Under the pieces are notes generated by a model. It had not been told where the DNA came from. It ran no database searches and worked only from the letters and a program-made list of their open reading frames with translations. Both the position numbers and the translations under genes were made by a program. From Oceanococcus sp. (GTDB lineage Bacteria > Pseudomonadota > Gammaproteobacteria > Nevskiales > Oceanococcaceae), in the NCBI GenBank assembly GCA_030147945.1, contig JASBUL010000035.1, forward strand, positions 35,109-99,108: a stretch of 64,000 nucleotides of DNA, written 5' to 3'. Shown in pieces: positions 1-9,287 of this stretch (the stretch's first letter is position 1; every line of letters begins with the position of its first letter).

Positions 1-470
<470 letters not shown>

Positions 471-486
471 TTAACTCCGTATCCGT

Positions 487-2637
487 TCAGCCGTAGTAGG
501 TTTCGCCGTTGGCGGCCATTTCACGCATGCGCTCAGTCGGCTCATACAGCTTGCCGAGATGGCTGTACTTGGCCGCCATGTCGATGACAGCCTGCAGCCC
601 CAGCGTGTCGGCGTACTTCAGGGCACCACCACGGAACGGCGGGAAGCCGATCCCCAGGATCAGGCCCATATCGGCCTCGTTGGGGGTTTCGACGATCTTC
701 TCTTCCAGGCAGCGAGCGGTTTCGATGATCATCGGAATCATCATGCGCTCGACGATCTCCTGCTTGTCGAACTCCTTCACACCGTCCGGCTGAACCTGCT
801 TGAGCATGTCCATCACGCCAGCATCGAAGACCTTCTTGGGACGCCCTTTACGGTCAACTTCGTAGACGTAGTAACCCTTATCGTTCTTCTGACCGTAACG
901 GGTTTCCTCGTACATCACGTCCAGCGAAGTGCGCTGCTCGGACTTCATGCGATCGGGGAAGCCTTCCGCCATCACTGCCTGAGCATGATGGGCGGTGTCG
1001 ATACCGACCACGTCGAGCAGGTAGGCCGGGCCCATCGGCCAGCCAAAGCCTTCCATGACCTTGTCGACCTGACGGAAATCAGCACCTTCGTTCATCAGCG
1101 CCTGGAAGCCGGCGAAGTACGGGAACAGGATGCGGTTGACCAAAAAGCCCGGGCAGTCGTTGACCACGATCGGGGTCTTGCCCATGGCCGCAGCGTAAGC
1201 CACGGTGGTGGCGACGGCCAGATCGGAGGACTTCTCGCCACGGATCACTTCCACCAGCGGCATCTTGTGCACCGGGTTGAAGAAATGCATGCCACAGAAG
1301 TTTTCCGGACGCTTGAGCGCCTGAGCCAGATAGGAAATGGAGATGGTCGAGGTGTTGGAGGTGATGATCGCATCCTCACCAACCTGATCTTCCACTTCGG
1401 CCAGCACCGCGTGCTTGACGTTGGGGTTTTCAACCACCGCTTCAACCACGATGTCGACGTCCTTGAAGTCGCCGTAATTCAGGGTTGCACGGATGTTGGC
1501 CAGGGCCTTGCCCATCTTGACCGCATCGATCTTGCCACGCTCGACCAGCTTGGCCAGCAGCTTGTTGGCTTCGTTCAGGCCCAGTTCGAGCTGCTCGGTC
1601 TTGATGTCCTTCATCACGATCGGCGTGCCCTTGGAGGCCGACTGGTAGGCAATACCGCCGCCCATGATGCCGGCACCCAGTACCGCAGCCAGTTCGACCT
1701 TGTTACCAGCCTTGGTTGCGCCCTTGGCTTTTTTCTTCAGCAGTTGGTCGTTGAGGAACAGACCGATCAGGCTGGCGGCCACCGACGTCTTGGCAACCGA
1801 CAAGAAGGCTTCGTGTTCGGCCTTCAGTGCTCCATCACGATCCTTGCCCGCGCCTTTCTGAATCGACTTCACAGCCGCCAGCGGGGCCGGGTAGTTCTTG
1901 CCGGCCTGGCCTGCGATGAAGCCCTTGGCGGTTTCAAACACCATCATGGATTCGACCATGTTGAGCTTGAGCTTGCCGGTTTTCTGAGCGCGGCGGGCCT
2001 TCCAGTCGAACTTGCCGTCAATCGCGTCCTTGAGCAGCGCCAGCGAGGCATCACGCAACGCATCAACACTGACAACCGCATCGACGGCGTGATTCTTGAG
2101 CGCGGCGTCGGCTTTCTGCGGCTTGCCGCTGGCAATCCATTCGATCGCATTGTCAGCGCCGATCAGGCGCGGCAGACGCACGGTGCCGCCAAAGCCCGGA
2201 ATAATGCCGAGCTTCACTTCCGGCAAACCGATCTGCGCCACATCCGCCATCACGCGGTAGTCGGTCGACAGCGCCATCTCCAGGCCACCGCCGAAAGCGA
2301 TGCCGTTGATCGCAGTGACCGACGGGAACGGCAGATCCTCGATCGTGTTGAAGATCGCATTGGACTGCGCACACCATTCCAGCAACTGCTCATCCGACTG
2401 CTTGAAACTCTCACCGAATTCGGTGATGTCAGCACCGACGATGAACACCGGCTTGGCGCTGCTGACCAGCAGACCTTTGACGTCACTGGCGCCCGCCAGC
2501 GTGTCACCAATCTGTTTCAATTCATCCAGCGTCTGGCGGTCAAACTTGTTGACCGACTCGCCTTGCAGATCAAAGATCAACTCGGCGATCCCATCGCCCA
2601 GCATCTTGAGCTGCAGGGACTGTCCCTGAAATTCCAT
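487..2637 (-). CDS. fadB: Multifunctional fatty-acid oxidation complex alpha subunit FadB
   Basis: A 716-residue enoyl-CoA hydratase/isomerase plus 3-hydroxyacyl-CoA dehydrogenase, close to the roughly 729 residues of E. coli FadB. The N-terminal crotonase domain (about 1-190) shows [17 protein letters not shown] and the GFGGT loop. The dehydrogenase half begins with a Rossmann motif [12 protein letters not shown] near residue 320 and carries [14 protein letters not shown], which holds the catalytic histidine, and [10 protein letters not shown]. It forms the heterotetramer with FadA, encoded 19 bases downstream. The upstream gap of 227 bases is shared with the divergent AlgP-like gene and should hold its promoter; I could not identify a convincing FadR or PsrA operator by eye. 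Confidence 0.97.
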   Translation of the reverse strand: MEFQGQSLQLKMLGDGIAELIFDLQGESVNKFDRQTLDELKQIGDTLAGASDVKGLLVSSAKPVFIVGADITEFGESFKQSDEQLLEWCAQSNAIFNTIEDLPFPSVTAINGIAFGGGLEMALSTDYRVMADVAQIGLPEVKLGIIPGFGGTVRLPRLIGADNAIEWIASGKPQKADAALKNHAVDAVVSVDALRDASLALLKDAIDGKFDWKARRAQKTGKLKLNMVESMMVFETAKGFIAGQAGKNYPAPLAAVKSIQKGAGKDRDGALKAEHEAFLSVAKTSVAASLIGLFLNDQLLKKKAKGATKAGNKVELAAVLGAGIMGGGIAYQSASKGTPIVMKDIKTEQLELGLNEANKLLAKLVERGKIDAVKMGKALANIRATLNYGDFKDVDIVVEAVVENPNVKHAVLAEVEDQVGEDAIITSNTSTISISYLAQALKRPENFCGMHFFNPVHKMPLVEVIRGEKSSDLAVATTVAYAAAMGKTPIVVNDCPGFLVNRILFPYFAGFQALMNEGADFRQVDKVMEGFGWPMGPAYLLDVVGIDTAHHAQAVMAEGFPDRMKSEQRTSLDVMYEETRYGQKNDKGYYVYEVDRKGRPKKVFDAGVMDMLKQVQPDGVKEFDKQEIVERMMIPMIIETARCLEEKIVETPNEADMGLILGIGFPPFRGGALKYADTLGLQAVIDMAAKYSHLGKLYEPTERMREMAANGETYYG

Positions 2638-2782
2638 GCTTCGCTCCGTGGTTGGTTGTCATGATCACGGGTGCGTCGCGCGCCCGCGCTTTGTGGACCG
2701 CGCATATTACCAGCCAGACGCGACAAACCGGTGAATGTAATCTCAGGCCACGGTTCGCGCGCCTATCACATCTGTTGAGCTT

Positions 2783-2812
2783 TTGACAGTGGCGCGCACA
2801 CACGCCTACACT
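2783..2812 (+). promoter_or_regulatory. Sigma-70 type promoter for the AlgP-like gene
   Basis: A TTGACA hexamer at 2783-2788 (consensus -35) is followed after 18 bases by TACACT at 2807-2812 (-10, four of six matches). Transcription would begin near 2819, giving a leader of about 45 bases before the ATG at 2865. Seen directly in sequence; activity is inferred. Confidence 0.6.
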
Positions 2813-2864
2813 GCGGCGGGGTTTTTCCTTTCGCCTGAACAGCTTGCGCACAGGGGGCGTCAAC

Positions 2865-3722
2865 ATGGCCACGAAGAAGAAGTTGAAGGATCTGAAGTCA
2901 AAAGTGGATGAGCTGCGGCTCATCATTTCCAACGGGTTCGAAAAACTGGTTGACCACGAGCTGAACGGGCTCAAGAACCACTACAAGGAACTGCAGAAAA
3001 GTCTCAAGGCGGCCAGCAAGAGCGGCAGCGTCAAAGGCGCGGCCAAAACTCAGCTGGCCATGCTCCAGGAGACCATGGACCGCATTCTGGAAAACCTGCG
3101 CGAGACCGCAGACATCATCAACGACACGCGGGCGGAAGTGGCCAAGCTGACCGGCAATACGCCGCCCCCCGCAACGCCCGTCGCCAAGGCCGAAGCCGCG
3201 GTGAAAACCACGGTTGCAAAAGCCAAGCCGGCCGCCCGGAAAGCGGCCAGCAGCGCCCGCACCACGGCGAAAAAAGCCACCGCAAGCGCGACGACAACCG
3301 CCAAAAAAGCCACCACCACGGCCAAAGCCAAAGCCAAGCCGGTAGCGCGCAAGGCCAGCAGTGCGGCAAGCACGGCGAGCAAGAAAGCCTCGAGCACAGC
3401 CAGCAAGGCCTCGAGCACGGCCAAGAAAGCGGCCAGCAGCACGGCGAAAAAAGCCAACACCACCGCCAAGAAGGCCACCACCACGGCACGCAAGACAGCG
3501 ACCCGTACCGGCACCCAGGCCAAGAAGGCGACCACGACGGCGCGCAAGACGGCAACGAGCGCTGCGAAGAAAGCCACCACTACGGCGAAAAAGGCCACCA
3601 CGACGGCAAAGTCGACCGCAAGCACAGCGCGCAAAAATGTGACTTCACGGGCCAAAGCCGCGACCTCACGCGCCAAGGCCGCGACCACGCAGGCCAAAGC
3701 CACGCCGGAAAAAAGCAGCTGA
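2865..3722 (+). CDS. AlgP-like, histone H1-like Lys/Ala-rich protein
   Basis: A 285-residue protein. Residues 1-100 form a predicted amphipathic, helical segment (DELRLIISNGFEKL, then ELNGLKNHYKELQ). From about residue 110 to the end it is almost only Ala, Lys, Thr and Ser in irregular repeats such as AKKATTTAKKA, the style of eukaryotic histone H1 tails. This layout matches AlgP (AlgR3) of Pseudomonas, a DNA-binding regulator linked to alginate expression. The role here, DNA or RNA binding, is inferred from composition. The ATG at 2865 is chosen over a TTG at 2844 because an AGGGGG ribosome-binding site sits 8 bases upstream. It is monocistronic, with its own promoter and terminator. Confidence 0.8.
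   Translation: MATKKKLKDLKSKVDELRLIISNGFEKLVDHELNGLKNHYKELQKSLKAASKSGSVKGAAKTQLAMLQETMDRILENLRETADIINDTRAEVAKLTGNTPPPATPVAKAEAAVKTTVAKAKPAARKAASSARTTAKKATASATTTAKKATTTAKAKAKPVARKASSAASTASKKASSTASKASSTAKKAASSTAKKANTTAKKATTTARKTATRTGTQAKKATTTARKTATSAAKKATTTAKKATTTAKSTASTARKNVTSRAKAATSRAKAATTQAKATPEKSS
3190..3715 (+). repeat. Degenerate intragenic Lys-Ala-Thr codon repeats
   Basis: Imperfect tandem units of about 12-36 bases (variants of gccaagaaggccaccac) run through the 3' two thirds of the AlgP-like gene. Codon choice varies between units, so the repetition is conserved mainly at protein level. Such tracts tend to change length by slippage or recombination, so copy number may differ between strains. 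Confidence 0.7.
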
Positions 3723-3741
3723 TAACTGCTGAGCCAGACAG

Positions 3742-3773
3742 GCGGTGCCCGCTGCGCGGTGCACCGCTTTTTT
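3742..3773 (+). terminator. Rho-independent terminator of the AlgP-like gene
   Basis: A 7-bp stem GCGGTGC (3742-3748) / GCACCGC (3761-3767) is followed by six T residues. It lies 20 bases after the stop and 9 bases before the stop of the convergent lipoprotein gene. Confidence 0.75.
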
Positions 3774-3781
3774 ATGCGCGC

Positions 3782-4489
3782 TCAGACCCGTTCAAGTATC
3801 CACGGCTCAACCCGGTCCTGCTCGTCAAACCACACCGGCAGCACCAGCTGCGGCCAACCCTCGACGTCACGCACGCTGCCAATACCAAAGGCAAACTCCC
3901 CGGCCAACGCACAGCCTTCCACCTCCATCGAGATGGCGTAAACATTGCGCTCTGGATGCGGAATCTCGACGTAGCCGAAGTATGCGCAACCCGCATCATC
4001 GTAGCCTTCGATCCAGCCAGCCTGGTCGATCGACAAGCTGATCTGCAACGCGGCGCTGTCCAGATAGTAGAGGCCCGCAATACGGGCGTAAGAGGCGTAC
4101 TCATAAGACTGGTCTGCGTTGTAGAACAGGCTGAGTGCAGCGTCCTCGCCGGGGCCGTACAAATCCGCCTCCATGCTGTCACCCGGCCAGGCCAGCCCGC
4201 GCAGCTGATAGTCCTGCTCACGCGCACCCACCTCATCGCGCGCTGCATACAAGCCCTCCAGATGGCCGTCCCGAAGGCGCAATTCGCCACTGTGCGCACG
4301 TTCGCCATCATGGCTGACCGCCAGCATCAGACCATCGAGCACATGGGCCTGCAGGGATTCGTGCTGTTTGGCGTCGCTGACCACGCCACGCCACACGCCA
4401 TTCAGAGCGACCGTATCCTGTTCATCAGCATCCGGTGACTGACACGCCACCATGCCCAGCAGGGTCACTATCATTACAACGATGCGCAT
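3782..4489 (-). CDS. Hypothetical lipoprotein
   Basis: A 235-residue protein of unknown function. The N-terminus MRIVVMIVTLLGMVAC is a lipoprotein signal peptide with lipobox GMVAC and acylated Cys16. The mature part is acidic and rich in Tyr/Leu with DG/GL turns, suggesting a beta-rich periplasmic or outer-membrane-anchored domain. I do not recognise the family. It is convergent with the AlgP-like gene, and the next gene on the same strand starts 61 bases upstream of its ATG, so co-transcription with the diguanylate cyclase gene is possible. Confidence 0.75.
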   Translation of the reverse strand: MRIVVMIVTLLGMVACQSPDADEQDTVALNGVWRGVVSDAKQHESLQAHVLDGLMLAVSHDGERAHSGELRLRDGHLEGLYAARDEVGAREQDYQLRGLAWPGDSMEADLYGPGEDAALSLFYNADQSYEYASYARIAGLYYLDSAALQISLSIDQAGWIEGYDDAGCAYFGYVEIPHPERNVYAISMEVEGCALAGEFAFGIGSVRDVEGWPQLVLPVWFDEQDRVEPWILERV

Positions 4490-4550
4490 ATGCCATATCC
4501 ATCCGGGTGTACGGCATTAACGCAGCATCATCGGCACGGTTGACCCGTGT

Positions 4551-5417
4551 TCAGATCCGGCTGACCTTGGCCGGGGTCACTGGCGCTGCAGCCATGACGC
4601 GATTGCGACCGGCTCGTTTGGCGGCATACAGGGCTTCATCCGCCCGCGACAGCATATCGGCCAACTCACCCTGACCGGCCCGCGCGCTGGCCACACCGAT
4701 CGACACCGTGGCCTCGACCTGATGGCCCTGAACCCGGGCACAATCGGCCTGCACCGCTTCACGCAGCAACTCGGCCAACGCCTCAGCCTGCTGCGGTTTG
4801 AGCTGCGGCATGATCACGGCAAACTCCTCGCCACCGTAACGCCCGAAATGACACTGCGGCGGCAGGTGGCGCTTGACCGCACGGCACAGCTGGCGCAGCG
4901 TTTCGTCGCCGATCAGATGTCCGTGTTCATCATTGACCTGCTTGAAGCGGTCAACATCCATCAACGCCACCGACACATACGGCAACGGTGTCTCATGCGG
5001 GGCCGGATGGCAGGCCACTTCACCCCAGGCAATCACGCTGCGCCGATTGAGTGCGCCGGTCAGCATGTCCAGCGTTGACAGACGAGCCAGCTCGGCACGC
5101 GTAGCCTCAAGGCGCTGCAACAGGGAGAACACCGCAATCAAGGTGGGTACACCCAGCACAAACGGAATGATGGTGGTGTTGAGCAGGCCGGTCACGCCAA
5201 TCGGATCACCGGTCAGATAGTGCGCGAGCGAGGCCAGCGCCACCGACATGGCGGACAAAGCAGCACAGGCCAGGAAGATCGATCCGCCCATGCCAACGCG
5301 CTCGATCAAACGCAGCAAACGCGAGGAATGCGATGAGGCGGCCAGTTCCAGAAAGCCTGGTTCATTCGGCGGCATGTCCGGCTGCAAAGCGGCGCCGGGA
5401 TTGTTCTTATCGATCAT
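4551..5417 (-). CDS. Membrane-bound diguanylate cyclase (GGDEF domain)
   Basis: A 288-residue protein made of an N-terminal region with two membrane segments (about residues 45-70 and 80-105), a short coiled linker and a C-terminal GGDEF domain. The active-site motif RYGGEEF lies near residues 192-198 and DVDRFKQVND gives the upstream substrate and metal site, so it should make c-di-GMP from two GTP. The RxxD inhibitory site that normally precedes GGEEF is replaced by PPQC, so allosteric product inhibition is probably absent. There is no recognised sensor domain. The ATG at 5417 is preferred; a GTG at 5441 would add eight residues. Confidence 0.85.
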   Translation of the reverse strand: MIDKNNPGAALQPDMPPNEPGFLELAASSHSSRLLRLIERVGMGGSIFLACAALSAMSVALASLAHYLTGDPIGVTGLLNTTIIPFVLGVPTLIAVFSLLQRLEATRAELARLSTLDMLTGALNRRSVIAWGEVACHPAPHETPLPYVSVALMDVDRFKQVNDEHGHLIGDETLRQLCRAVKRHLPPQCHFGRYGGEEFAVIMPQLKPQQAEALAELLREAVQADCARVQGHQVEATVSIGVASARAGQGELADMLSRADEALYAAKRAGRNRVMAAAPVTPAKVSRI

Positions 5418-5491
5418 GACCTGACCATGCGTACGGTTCACCTTGCTATACGCAAGATCGCACAGAATCCGGACAAGGTCGCGGTTTTTTT

Positions 5492-6502
5492 TCAGCGCGC
5501 GTAGGCCGAATGGCTGCGAGCCTGCTCCAGATAACGCTCGATCTCGGTGCGCTCCTGCGCAAAAGCGCGAGCCAGCGCACGCTGGAAACGCGCGTCGGCA
5601 AACCAGTGCGCCGAGCGGCTCAGCTCTGCCTCAAAACCGCGCAGGATGCGGTGACTGCCCTGCACACCGGCATCGAAGGTGGTCAACCCGTGGGCCAGGC
5701 AGTATTCGATGCCCTGGTAGTAACACAGCTCGAAATGCAGCTTGTCAGCGGCCAAACTGCTGCCCCAGTGGCGACCGTAGAGGGTGTCGTGATCGCGAAA
5801 GAAGAACGCCATCGCAACAAGCTCGCCATCGCGGCGCGCCACGCAGAACACGAATTGCTCGGCCAGGTCACGCGCCCAGGCCCGCAGACAGCTGGCCTCA
5901 AGGTAGGCCGCCTGACCGCGCACCGCGTAGGTATGGGTGTAGAGCCGATACAGTTGCTGCCATTCCTCGGCGCTGAATTCACCGGCATCCTGCCAGCGGA
6001 TGTCGAGGCCAAGCGCGGCCACACTGCGCCGTTCTGCACGAATGTTCTTGCGCTTCTTGCTCGCCAGGGCAGACAAAAAGCCTTCGAAATCAGCAAAACC
6101 ACGATCACGCCAGACATAGCGCAAATCCTGGCGGGCCAGCCAGCCAGCCTGGGTCAAGGCCTCGATATCCTCGGTCTGGGCGAACAGCACATGCGCGGAT
6201 GATGCCTCATGCTCCGCCACGGCCTGCTCAAGCGCGGGCGCCGTCAACCCGCACAGACGCGGGCCGCTGACCGGGGTGAAGGGCACGGCCAGAACCAGGC
6301 GCGGGTAGTACTCCATGCCAACCTGCCGGTAGGCATTGGCGATTTCGAAATCAAACACGAACTCGCCCCAGGAATGGCTTTTGAGGTAGGCCATGGGGGC
6401 AAGCTCAGGCAGGTGCTGCCAACCGCTCTCCGGCGACGCGCTGCCACTGCCGTGCAAGGCATCCAGATAGGCCGGCTGTATGAACAGCTCGCCATGGCTC
6501 AT
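5492..6502 (-). CDS. Predicted N-acyltransferase (COG3146-type, GNAT fold)
   Basis: A 336-residue cytosolic protein of the peptidogalycan-like GNAT family (formerly DUF482). Typical features are the N-terminal LKSHSWGEFVFDFEIANAY, the central basic KKRKNIRAERRSV and the C-terminal YGRHWGS, FELCYYQGIEYCL and FDAGVQGSHRILRG segments. Substrate unknown: relatives are only predicted acyltransferases. It is translationally coupled to the upstream TfoX-N gene by a 4-base ATGA overlap at 6499-6502. A run of eight T lies just beyond the stop on the plus strand, with no stem, so it is not a terminator for this gene. Confidence 0.85.
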   Translation of the reverse strand: MSHGELFIQPAYLDALHGSGSASPESGWQHLPELAPMAYLKSHSWGEFVFDFEIANAYRQVGMEYYPRLVLAVPFTPVSGPRLCGLTAPALEQAVAEHEASSAHVLFAQTEDIEALTQAGWLARQDLRYVWRDRGFADFEGFLSALASKKRKNIRAERRSVAALGLDIRWQDAGEFSAEEWQQLYRLYTHTYAVRGQAAYLEASCLRAWARDLAEQFVFCVARRDGELVAMAFFFRDHDTLYGRHWGSSLAADKLHFELCYYQGIEYCLAHGLTTFDAGVQGSHRILRGFEAELSRSAHWFADARFQRALARAFAQERTEIERYLEQARSHSAYAR

Positions 6503-6825
6503 GTTTTGCGCCCCCGCACAGCCGCATCCAGGGCCAGCCGTCCCCAGTAGCGCGCCGCATCCGGGTCGTCAAAAATCTCCTCCGGCGCGCGGTGGTAGGA
6601 CAGGGTCACGGGCTGGGCCTTGCGCTGGTAGACGAAGGGCTCAAGCTCCTTCTCCTCGAACGCTGCGCGGTTGTGGTCGTCCACTTTCAGGTACACCACC
6701 TCGTCAGCGACCAGCGCAAACATCAGCCCGTCGCAGAACAGACCGGCGCCTCCGAACATCCGCCGCACCGAGACATCACCCAGGTGAGAAAACTGCTCGC
6801 GCAGAAAATCGCTGAAGTCACTCAT
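6499..6825 (-). CDS. TfoX N-terminal domain protein
   Basis: A 108-residue protein consisting of a single TfoX-N domain (VSVRRMFGGAGLFCDGLMFALV, then VYLKVDD and LSYHRAPEEIFDD). It lacks the TfoX C-terminal domain, so it is not a full competence regulator; the molecular role of stand-alone TfoX-N proteins is unclear. The ATG at 6825 gives the family N-terminus; the open frame extends further upstream but has no family similarity. Its stop overlaps the start of the acyltransferase gene by 4 bases. Confidence 0.85.
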   Translation of the reverse strand: MSDFSDFLREQFSHLGDVSVRRMFGGAGLFCDGLMFALVADEVVYLKVDDHNRAAFEEKELEPFVYQRKAQPVTLSYHRAPEEIFDDPDAARYWGRLALDAAVRGRKT

Positions 6826-6893
6826 TGCGTCCTGGCGTTTTCGCCCTAGAATCCGGACACAAAGTGTAACCGCGCACTTTCTCTGGGGAGACC

Positions 6894-7916
6894 ATGACAA
6901 GAACATACGCCATTGCGGCCAGCCTGCTGACCGCAACACTCACCGCCTGCGGCGCCGATCGCGGCCCCGACAACAACATCGTCGATGCGCAAGACCTGTG
7001 CGTGAACTCCGCCTGCGGCGAGGTCATCGAACTGGTCAACATCCCGGATGCGGAGAACATTCACTTCACACCTGAAGGCCGTTTGTTCGTCACCGGCGGC
7101 AGCAACGCCTACGAGATCATTCAGCACAGCGACGACAGTTTTGAAGCCGTACCGCTGACCGAAGCAGGCTGCAACTTCACTGGCATGGCGCAAAAACAAC
7201 AGACCCTGTACGTGGTCTGCGGCGACGGCCAGTTGTTTGCCGCACCGCTGGACGACGTGGCCAGCCTGGCGCCGATCTTCCAGATGCAAGGCATGTGCAT
7301 CGCCAATGGTGCAGCGCTGGGGCCGGATGGTGAACTGTATGTGGTCGATGAACCACTGAATCCGACCTGCCTGCCGCCCGAACCCAAGATTGTGCGCCTG
7401 CGCATCGACCCGGCTGACAGCATGACCATCCTGGGCCAGGAAACCTGGGTTGATGGCGCCGCACTGGGCCTGCTGCCCTTCGGCGTGGGCGACCAGCCGC
7501 GCTTTCCCAACGGCCTGGCGGTCAGCGGGCAGCGTTTTTTCAGCACCGACGGTGGCAGCATCTTCTACGTTGATCTGCTCGACGATGGCAGTGCCGGGCC
7601 GGTCACACCGATCGCCTTCAATGTGGCGATCCACGATGACCTGAGTATCGCTGGCGACACCTTGCTGGTCACCGATTTTCTCGGCGGGCGCATTCTTCAG
7701 ATGTCGTTTGACGGTGAAATTCTGCAGAACACCAATCTGCTGACCTTCGATTTTCCGTCCGCCGTGCAGCTGGCGCGGCCACCCATGTTCCGCGCCGACG
7801 ACATCCTGGTCACGGAAAAAGGCGTGTTGCTGGAACAGAACCTGCCGATTGATGTGCTCAGCGTGTTCCGACGCAGCGGGTCAGACTCAGAAATGGATGG
7901 CCTGACCCAGCGCTGA
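6894..7916 (+). CDS. Lipoprotein with predicted beta-propeller fold (SMP-30/NHL-like)
   Basis: A 340-residue lipoprotein: MTRTYAIAASLLTATLTAC has a lipobox LTAC with Cys19. The mature chain repeats the pattern of beta-propeller blades (PEGRLFVTGGSNAYEI, GPDGELYVVDE, FPNGLAVSGQRFFSTDGG), as in SMP-30/gluconolactonase or NHL proteins. Five cysteines in the first half suggest disulphides. No catalytic residues can be assigned, so substrate binding is only inferred. The last 30 bases overlap the 3' end of the convergent lpdV gene, so neither gene can have a separate intergenic terminator. Confidence 0.7.
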   Translation: MTRTYAIAASLLTATLTACGADRGPDNNIVDAQDLCVNSACGEVIELVNIPDAENIHFTPEGRLFVTGGSNAYEIIQHSDDSFEAVPLTEAGCNFTGMAQKQQTLYVVCGDGQLFAAPLDDVASLAPIFQMQGMCIANGAALGPDGELYVVDEPLNPTCLPPEPKIVRLRIDPADSMTILGQETWVDGAALGLLPFGVGDQPRFPNGLAVSGQRFFSTDGGSIFYVDLLDDGSAGPVTPIAFNVAIHDDLSIAGDTLLVTDFLGGRILQMSFDGEILQNTNLLTFDFPSAVQLARPPMFRADDILVTEKGVLLEQNLPIDVLSVFRRSGSDSEMDGLTQR

Positions 7917-9287
7917 CAACGCGGCTTCATGGAAGGCTTCGCTGAGCGTCGGGTGCACATGGATGGTGCCGGCGATGTCATCCAGACGTGCGCCCATTTC
8001 CAGGGCGTGGGCAAATTCGCCGGAGAGCTCCGAGACATGCCGGCCAACCGCATGTATGCCAAGCACCAGATGGTTGTCGGCACGCGCGGTGATGCGCACG
8101 AATCCGCCATCCGCCCCGGCATCCATGCTCAGGGCACGACCATTGGCGCGTAACGGAAACTCTCCAACGGTGATGTCCAGCCCCTGGCCACGGGCATCAT
8201 CCGGACTCAGCCCCACGCCAACGATTTCCGGCTCGGTGAAACACACGGCCGCAATCGCACGCGGCTCGAAAGCCCGCTTATGCCCGGCGATCAACTCGGC
8301 CACCATCTCGCCCTGGGCACTGGCCTTGTGTGCCAGCATGGGCTCGCCGACCAGATCACCGATCGCATAGACCCCTCTGACCGAGGTGCGGCACGCCTCA
8401 TCGACTTTGACGAACGCGCCAGCGCGCTCGACCGGCATATTCTCCAGCCCCCAACCGGCGGTGTTGGGCTGGCGCCCGACGGTGACCAGCACTTTTTCCG
8501 CCGCCACGCTGATCTCGCCGCCCGCGGTTTGCACCAGCAGCGCCTGATCGGTCAGTGCGGACGCCTTGGCTTCAAGGTGAACGTCGATGTCATGACGGCG
8601 CAGCCAGTCTTCCACCGGCTTGACCAGGGCCTGGTCATACAACGGCAGGATACGATCCTGCGCCTCCACCAGGCTCACCTTGCAGCCCAGTTTGGCAAAC
8701 GCAATACCCAGTTCCAGACCGATGTATCCCGCCCCCACCACCGCCATGGAGGCCGGCAGCGCCTGCAAATCCAGTGCCTCGGTTGAAGACAGCACGCGCT
8801 CGCCATCAAACGGCATATGCGGCAGACCGCAGGCCACGGAGCCGGTCGCCAGAATGACCTGCTCGGCACGGATGCGCAGCGCACCCTCGGCGCTTGCGAC
8901 CACACAATGCTTGGCATCCTCGAACTGCGCCCAGCCTGCCACCACGCGCACACCAGCGCGCTTGAGCAAGCCGGCAACACCGCTGTTGAGACGATCGACC
9001 ACGCTGTTCTTCCATTGCACGGCATAGGCCATGTCGAACTGCGGCATGCTGCTGAGCCGGATACCCTGATGGCCCTGACCGACATGGGCCAGCATCTCCT
9101 CCAGTTTGCCGGCCACGTGAATCATGGCCTTGGAGGGTATGCAGCCGCGCATCAGGCAAGTGCCGCCCAGCCGGTCGGCTTCCACCAGGGTGGTCTTGAG
9201 ACCAAGCTGACCGGCCCGGATAGCGGCCACGTAGCCGCCCGGGCCACCTCCCACCACCAGCACCTGGGTGTCCACCTGCTGACTCAT
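7887..9287 (-). CDS. lpdV: Dihydrolipoyl dehydrogenase, E3 of the branched-chain 2-oxoacid dehydrogenase
   Basis: A 466-residue FAD enzyme that reoxidises dihydrolipoamide with NAD+. It shows the FAD dinucleotide motif VVGGGPGGYVAA, the redox disulphide GGTCLMRGCIPSK (Cys44 and Cys49), the NAD motif VVGAGYIGLELG and the C-terminal active-site pair HVHPTLSE (His445, Glu450). It closes the bkd operon, so it is assigned to that complex rather than to pyruvate dehydrogenase. The ATG at 9287 is preferred to the one at 9293 because AGGA lies six bases upstream and the overlap with bkdB becomes the usual 4-base ATGA. The 3' end overlaps the convergent lipoprotein gene by 30 bases. Confidence 0.93.
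   Translation of the reverse strand: MSQQVDTQVLVVGGGPGGYVAAIRAGQLGLKTTLVEADRLGGTCLMRGCIPSKAMIHVAGKLEEMLAHVGQGHQGIRLSSMPQFDMAYAVQWKNSVVDRLNSGVAGLLKRAGVRVVAGWAQFEDAKHCVVASAEGALRIRAEQVILATGSVACGLPHMPFDGERVLSSTEALDLQALPASMAVVGAGYIGLELGIAFAKLGCKVSLVEAQDRILPLYDQALVKPVEDWLRRHDIDVHLEAKASALTDQALLVQTAGGEISVAAEKVLVTVGRQPNTAGWGLENMPVERAGAFVKVDEACRTSVRGVYAIGDLVGEPMLAHKASAQGEMVAELIAGHKRAFEPRAIAAVCFTEPEIVGVGLSPDDARGQGLDITVGEFPLRANGRALSMDAGADGGFVRITARADNHLVLGIHAVGRHVSELSGEFAHALEMGARLDDIAGTIHVHPTLSEAFHEAALSALGQAIHF

Noticed and set aside
559..2664. 701-codon open frame on the plus strand opposite fadB
   Set aside because: It is the antisense shadow of a well-supported fadB in high-GC DNA, His/Gln/Asp-rich and without family similarity.
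3190..3715. Spaced repeats that could suggest a CRISPR array
   Set aside because: Units are irregular, in frame, coding Lys/Ala/Thr, with no constant repeat or unique spacers.
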